Made by a program: the position numbers and the translations under genes
NCBI GenBank assembly: GCA_028678715.1
Contig: JAJRCY010000053.1
Span: 1 to 6,511 of the forward strand
Source of the DNA: Methanomicrobiales archaeon
GTDB lineage: Archaea > Halobacteriota > Methanomicrobia > Methanomicrobiales > JACTUA01
DNA: 6,511 bases
Reading direction: 5' to 3'
Shown: piece after piece, positions 4,716 to 6,511 of the stretch
Layout of the letters: each line of letters opens with the position of its first letter
Numbering within the stretch: the stretch's first letter is position 1
The notes under the pieces: model-generated
What the model was told of the DNA's origin: nothing
The model's input: only the letters and a program-made list of their open reading frames with translations
The model's database searches: none

Positions 4716-4739
4716 GCATACCATAATTGAGATGCATAC
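4714..4739 (-). promoter_or_regulatory. Candidate operator: two ATGCATAC copies over the ribK start
   Basis: ATGCATAC occurs at 4714-4721 and 4732-4739, 18 bases apart start to start. The inner ATGCAT is itself a palindrome, so the pair is also an inverted repeat with a 12-base spacer. One copy covers the predicted transcription start of ribK and the other lies just downstream of its TATA box. The position suits repression of ribK-ribB, possibly by the winged helix of RibK itself. Binding has not been shown. Confidence 0.5.
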
Positions 4740-4748
4740 TATTTATGG
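4738..4748 (-). promoter_or_regulatory. TATA box of the ribK-ribB operon
   Basis: On the minus strand the sequence is CCATAAATAGT, with its centre near 4743. It is about 27 bases from the ATG at 4715, implying a leaderless transcript starting at or next to that codon. Confidence 0.58.
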
Positions 4749-4810
4749 ATTCTCTCCAGAACCCCGGGCCCTCTCCCCGTAACTTCGTGAAATGTCGAAC
4801 AGCTCTACGG

Positions 4811-4821
4811 TAATTATTTAA
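4811..4821 (+). promoter_or_regulatory. TATA box of the regulator-HMG-CoA synthase operon
   Basis: TAATTATTTAA has its centre near 4816, about 30 bases before the ATG at 4846. The transcript would start near 4842, a few bases from that codon, which excludes the GTG at 4822 as the start. Confidence 0.58.
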
Positions 4822-4845
4822 GTGGAACCGTGCAACAGGAAGGGC

Positions 4846-5556
4846 ATGAAGTCTCCCCTCCAGCAGCAGCTGGCAGAGAAGATGGCCGGTGAGATCACCC
4901 TCGCGGATTCGCCGGGATTTGCCCTGAAGAAATGGCGGGTACTCTTCGAGATCCCACAGGGGGTGCTCGCCGAGCGGCTGGGGGTCTCCCCCTCTGTCAT
5001 CAGCGATTACGAGAGCGGGAGGAGGAAGAGCCCGGGCACCGCTGTCGTCGGCAAGATCGTGGATGCGATCCTCTCCATCGACGAGGAGAAGGGCGGGGCC
5101 TTTGCGAAGAAATTCGGCACCATGCTCCCCGGGCAGCTGGATGCAGGTGTGATCTTCGACATCCACGAGTACGCGAATCCCGTTCCCCTCGCGGACTTCG
5201 CAAAGGTCATCGACGCACAGGTGCTGCACGGATCGCTGGATCAGCAGATCTACGGGTACACGGTGATCCACAGCCTGAACTCGATCCTGCAGCTCACCTC
5301 CAACGAGTTCTCCCGTCTCTATGGATGGTCCACGGAGCGGGCTCTCGTGTTCGTGGAGGTCTCCAATGGGAAGTCGCCGATGGTGGCGATCCGGGTGACC
5401 CCCTTCAAGCCCCGCTGCGTGGTGCTCCAGGGAATAGCGCCAGACCAGGTCCACCCCCTGGTCCCGATGCTCGCGGAGAAGGACCGGATCACGGTCCTCA
5501 GCACGCGGATGGAGGTGGAACCGATCGTGAAAGCACTCAGGAGTGAACCATGGTAG
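4846..5556 (+). CDS. XRE-family HTH transcriptional regulator upstream of HMG-CoA synthase
   Basis: The 236 residues carry an XRE/Cro-type helix-turn-helix at about 26-62: [20 protein letters not shown], then [18 protein letters not shown], with the SDYESGRR recognition-helix signature. Residues 63-117 are a linker with a helical part. Residues 118-234 look like an alpha/beta domain ([42 protein letters not shown]) that may sense a ligand. It resembles the archaeal predicted regulators grouped as COG1709. The frame extends to a GTG at 4822, but the TATA box at 4811-4821 and AGGA at 4837-4840 favour the ATG at 4846. It overlaps the HMG-CoA synthase start by 7 bases (ATGGTAG), so the two are coupled. 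A role in controlling the mevalonate genes, or its own operon, is inferred from this linkage. The DNA-binding fold is firm; target and ligand are unknown. Confidence 0.87.
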   Translation: MKSPLQQQLAEKMAGEITLADSPGFALKKWRVLFEIPQGVLAERLGVSPSVISDYESGRRKSPGTAVVGKIVDAILSIDEEKGGAFAKKFGTMLPGQLDAGVIFDIHEYANPVPLADFAKVIDAQVLHGSLDQQIYGYTVIHSLNSILQLTSNEFSRLYGWSTERALVFVEVSNGKSPMVAIRVTPFKPRCVVLQGIAPDQVHPLVPMLAEKDRITVLSTRMEVEPIVKALRSEPW

Positions 5557-6511
5557 GGATTCTCACGTACGGTGTCTATATCCCCAGGTATCGCATCCAG
5601 GTGAAGGAGATCGCCCGGGTCTGGGGCGCGAGCGCGGAGGAGATCACGGGCGGCCTCGGCGTATTCGAGAAGTCGGTCCCGGACATGGACGAGGACACAG
5701 CCACCATCGCGGTGGAGGCCGCCCGGTATGCCCTGGCGAGGCGGAAGGTGGACCCGGAGGAGATCGGCGCCGTATACGTGGGGAGCGAATCGCACCCCTA
5801 TGCCGTGAAGCCGACAGCATGCACGGTGGGGGAGGCCATCGGGGCCACGCCGAACATGACGGCAGCCGACTTCGAGTTTGCCTGCAAGGCAGGGACCGCC
5901 GGGATCCAGACGTGCATGGGCCTGGTACAGAGCGGGATCGTCCCTACGGGGCTTGCCATCGGGTCGGATGTGGCCCAGGGGGCCCCCGGCGATGCCCTGG
6001 AGTACACCGCCGCGGCGGGGGGTGCGGCATTCCTGATCGGGAACCGGGATCCCATCGCGGTCATCCACCGCACCTGCTCCTTCACCACCGATACCCCGGA
6101 CTTCTGGCGCCGGGACGGGCAGGATTATCCCCGGCACGGCGGGCGGTTCACCGGGGACCCCGGCTACTTCCGGCACGTGCAGGGGGCTGCGAAGCTCCTC
6201 CTCTCGCAGGTGGGGGCGAAGCCGGATGACTACACCTACGCAGTCTTCCACCAGCCCAATGCCAAGTTTCCGCGGAGGGTGGCCCAGCTGCTGGGATTTA
6301 CGGATGCCCAGATCCAGCCCGGCCTCGTGGTGCCCAGGCTTGGCAACACCTACTCCGGTTCCACCATGATTGGCCTGGCCGCCACGCTGGACGTCGCATC
6401 GGCAGGAGACCGGATCTTTGTCACCTCCTTCGGGTCGGGTGCAGGGAGCGACTCCTTTGACATCGAGGTCACCGACGCCATCGAGTCGCCGGACCTCTTT
6501 CAACGGGCGGC
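5550..6511 (+). CDS. Hydroxymethylglutaryl-CoA synthase (3' end outside window)
   Basis: The enzyme condenses acetyl-CoA with acetoacetyl-CoA to HMG-CoA, the committed step towards mevalonate and the isoprenoid chains of archaeal membrane lipids; it is cytosolic. The 320 visible residues are probably all but about 30 of the usual 350. It has the thiolase fold with catalytic residues in place: Glu80 in [12 protein letters not shown], the acyl-accepting Cys112 in [11 protein letters not shown], and His234 in [29 protein letters not shown] (265-281) and [10 protein letters not shown] (294-303) are further family landmarks. The ATG at 5550 has AGGAGTGA (5539-5546) before it and overlaps the regulator stop in ATGGTAG. 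In methanogens this gene is commonly followed by a thiolase and a small DUF35 OB-fold partner, which would lie past the right edge. Identification is firm. Confidence 0.96.
   Translation, partial: MVGILTYGVYIPRYRIQVKEIARVWGASAEEITGGLGVFEKSVPDMDEDTATIAVEAARYALARRKVDPEEIGAVYVGSESHPYAVKPTACTVGEAIGATPNMTAADFEFACKAGTAGIQTCMGLVQSGIVPTGLAIGSDVAQGAPGDALEYTAAAGGAAFLIGNRDPIAVIHRTCSFTTDTPDFWRRDGQDYPRHGGRFTGDPGYFRHVQGAAKLLLSQVGAKPDDYTYAVFHQPNAKFPRRVAQLLGFTDAQIQPGLVVPRLGNTYSGSTMIGLAATLDVASAGDRIFVTSFGSGAGSDSFDIEVTDAIESPDLFQRA

Noticed and set aside
4822..4845. GTG start at 4822 for the XRE regulator
   Set aside because: It lies next to the TATA box at 4811-4821 and would be upstream of the transcript start; the ATG at 4846 fits both the promoter spacing and AGGA at 4837-4840.
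5319..6503. A 394-residue open frame on the minus strand opposite HMG-CoA synthase
   Set aside because: It is a GC-driven shadow, rich in Gly, Arg, Pro and His; the plus strand carries the complete catalytic motifs of HMG-CoA synthase.
1..6511. CRISPR array, tRNA, rRNA or insertion sequence with terminal repeats
   Set aside because: No regularly spaced repeats, tRNA-like cloverleaf, rRNA core motifs or transposase genes were seen. The recombinase-like protein lacks catalytic residues and is not flanked by matching end repeats that I could find.

Overview
The window looks like chromosomal DNA of a GC-rich methanogenic archaeon, most likely order Methanomicrobiales; this placement is an inference from gene content and style, not from a marker gene. 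Support comes from an archaeal-type HMG-CoA synthase preceded by an XRE-type regulator, a CTP-dependent-type riboflavin kinase fused to a winged helix (archaeal RbkR type), archaeal TATA boxes about 25-30 bp upstream of starts, apparently leaderless transcripts, and GGAGGTG/GGTGA ribosome-binding sites.

Layout, left to right. (1) 2-1399 (+): a polytopic membrane protein, probably the permease of an ABC exporter, cut by the left window edge. (2) 1400-1563: a convergent gap with three hairpins and an oligo-T tract on the minus strand. (3) 1564-1923 (-) and 2006-2167 (+): two small divergent genes around one AT-rich promoter region; one encodes a cysteine-rich protein with two CxxCxGxG knuckles, the other a 53-residue basic protein resembling a SAP motif. 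(4) 2168-2309: a convergent gap packed with hairpins, including a 73-base imperfect palindrome. (5) 2310-2951 (-): a protein with a serine-recombinase-like N-terminus that lacks the catalytic serine, plus a C-terminal helix-turn-helix. (6) 2952-3379: about 430 bases with no convincing gene but with hairpins and a G-quadruplex motif. (7) 4715-3380 (-): a two-gene riboflavin operon, ribK/rbkR then ribB, overlapping by 8 bases, with ribB starting at TTG. (8) 4716-4845: a divergent control region with two copies of ATGCATAC. (9) 4846-5556 (+) and 5550-6511 (+): an XRE-family regulator translationally coupled to HMG-CoA synthase, which runs off the right edge.

Two metabolic units are therefore set back to back: riboflavin/FMN supply on the minus strand and the mevalonate (isoprenoid lipid) route on the plus strand, each with its own candidate DNA-binding regulator as first gene. 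The left half is accessory in character: small proteins of unknown function, a degenerate recombinase-like DNA-binding protein, and unusually structured intergenic DNA. I do not see a clearly new defence or mobile system. The best leads are the recombinase-like protein with its active site lost, the large palindrome beside it, and the repeat pair at the ribK start.
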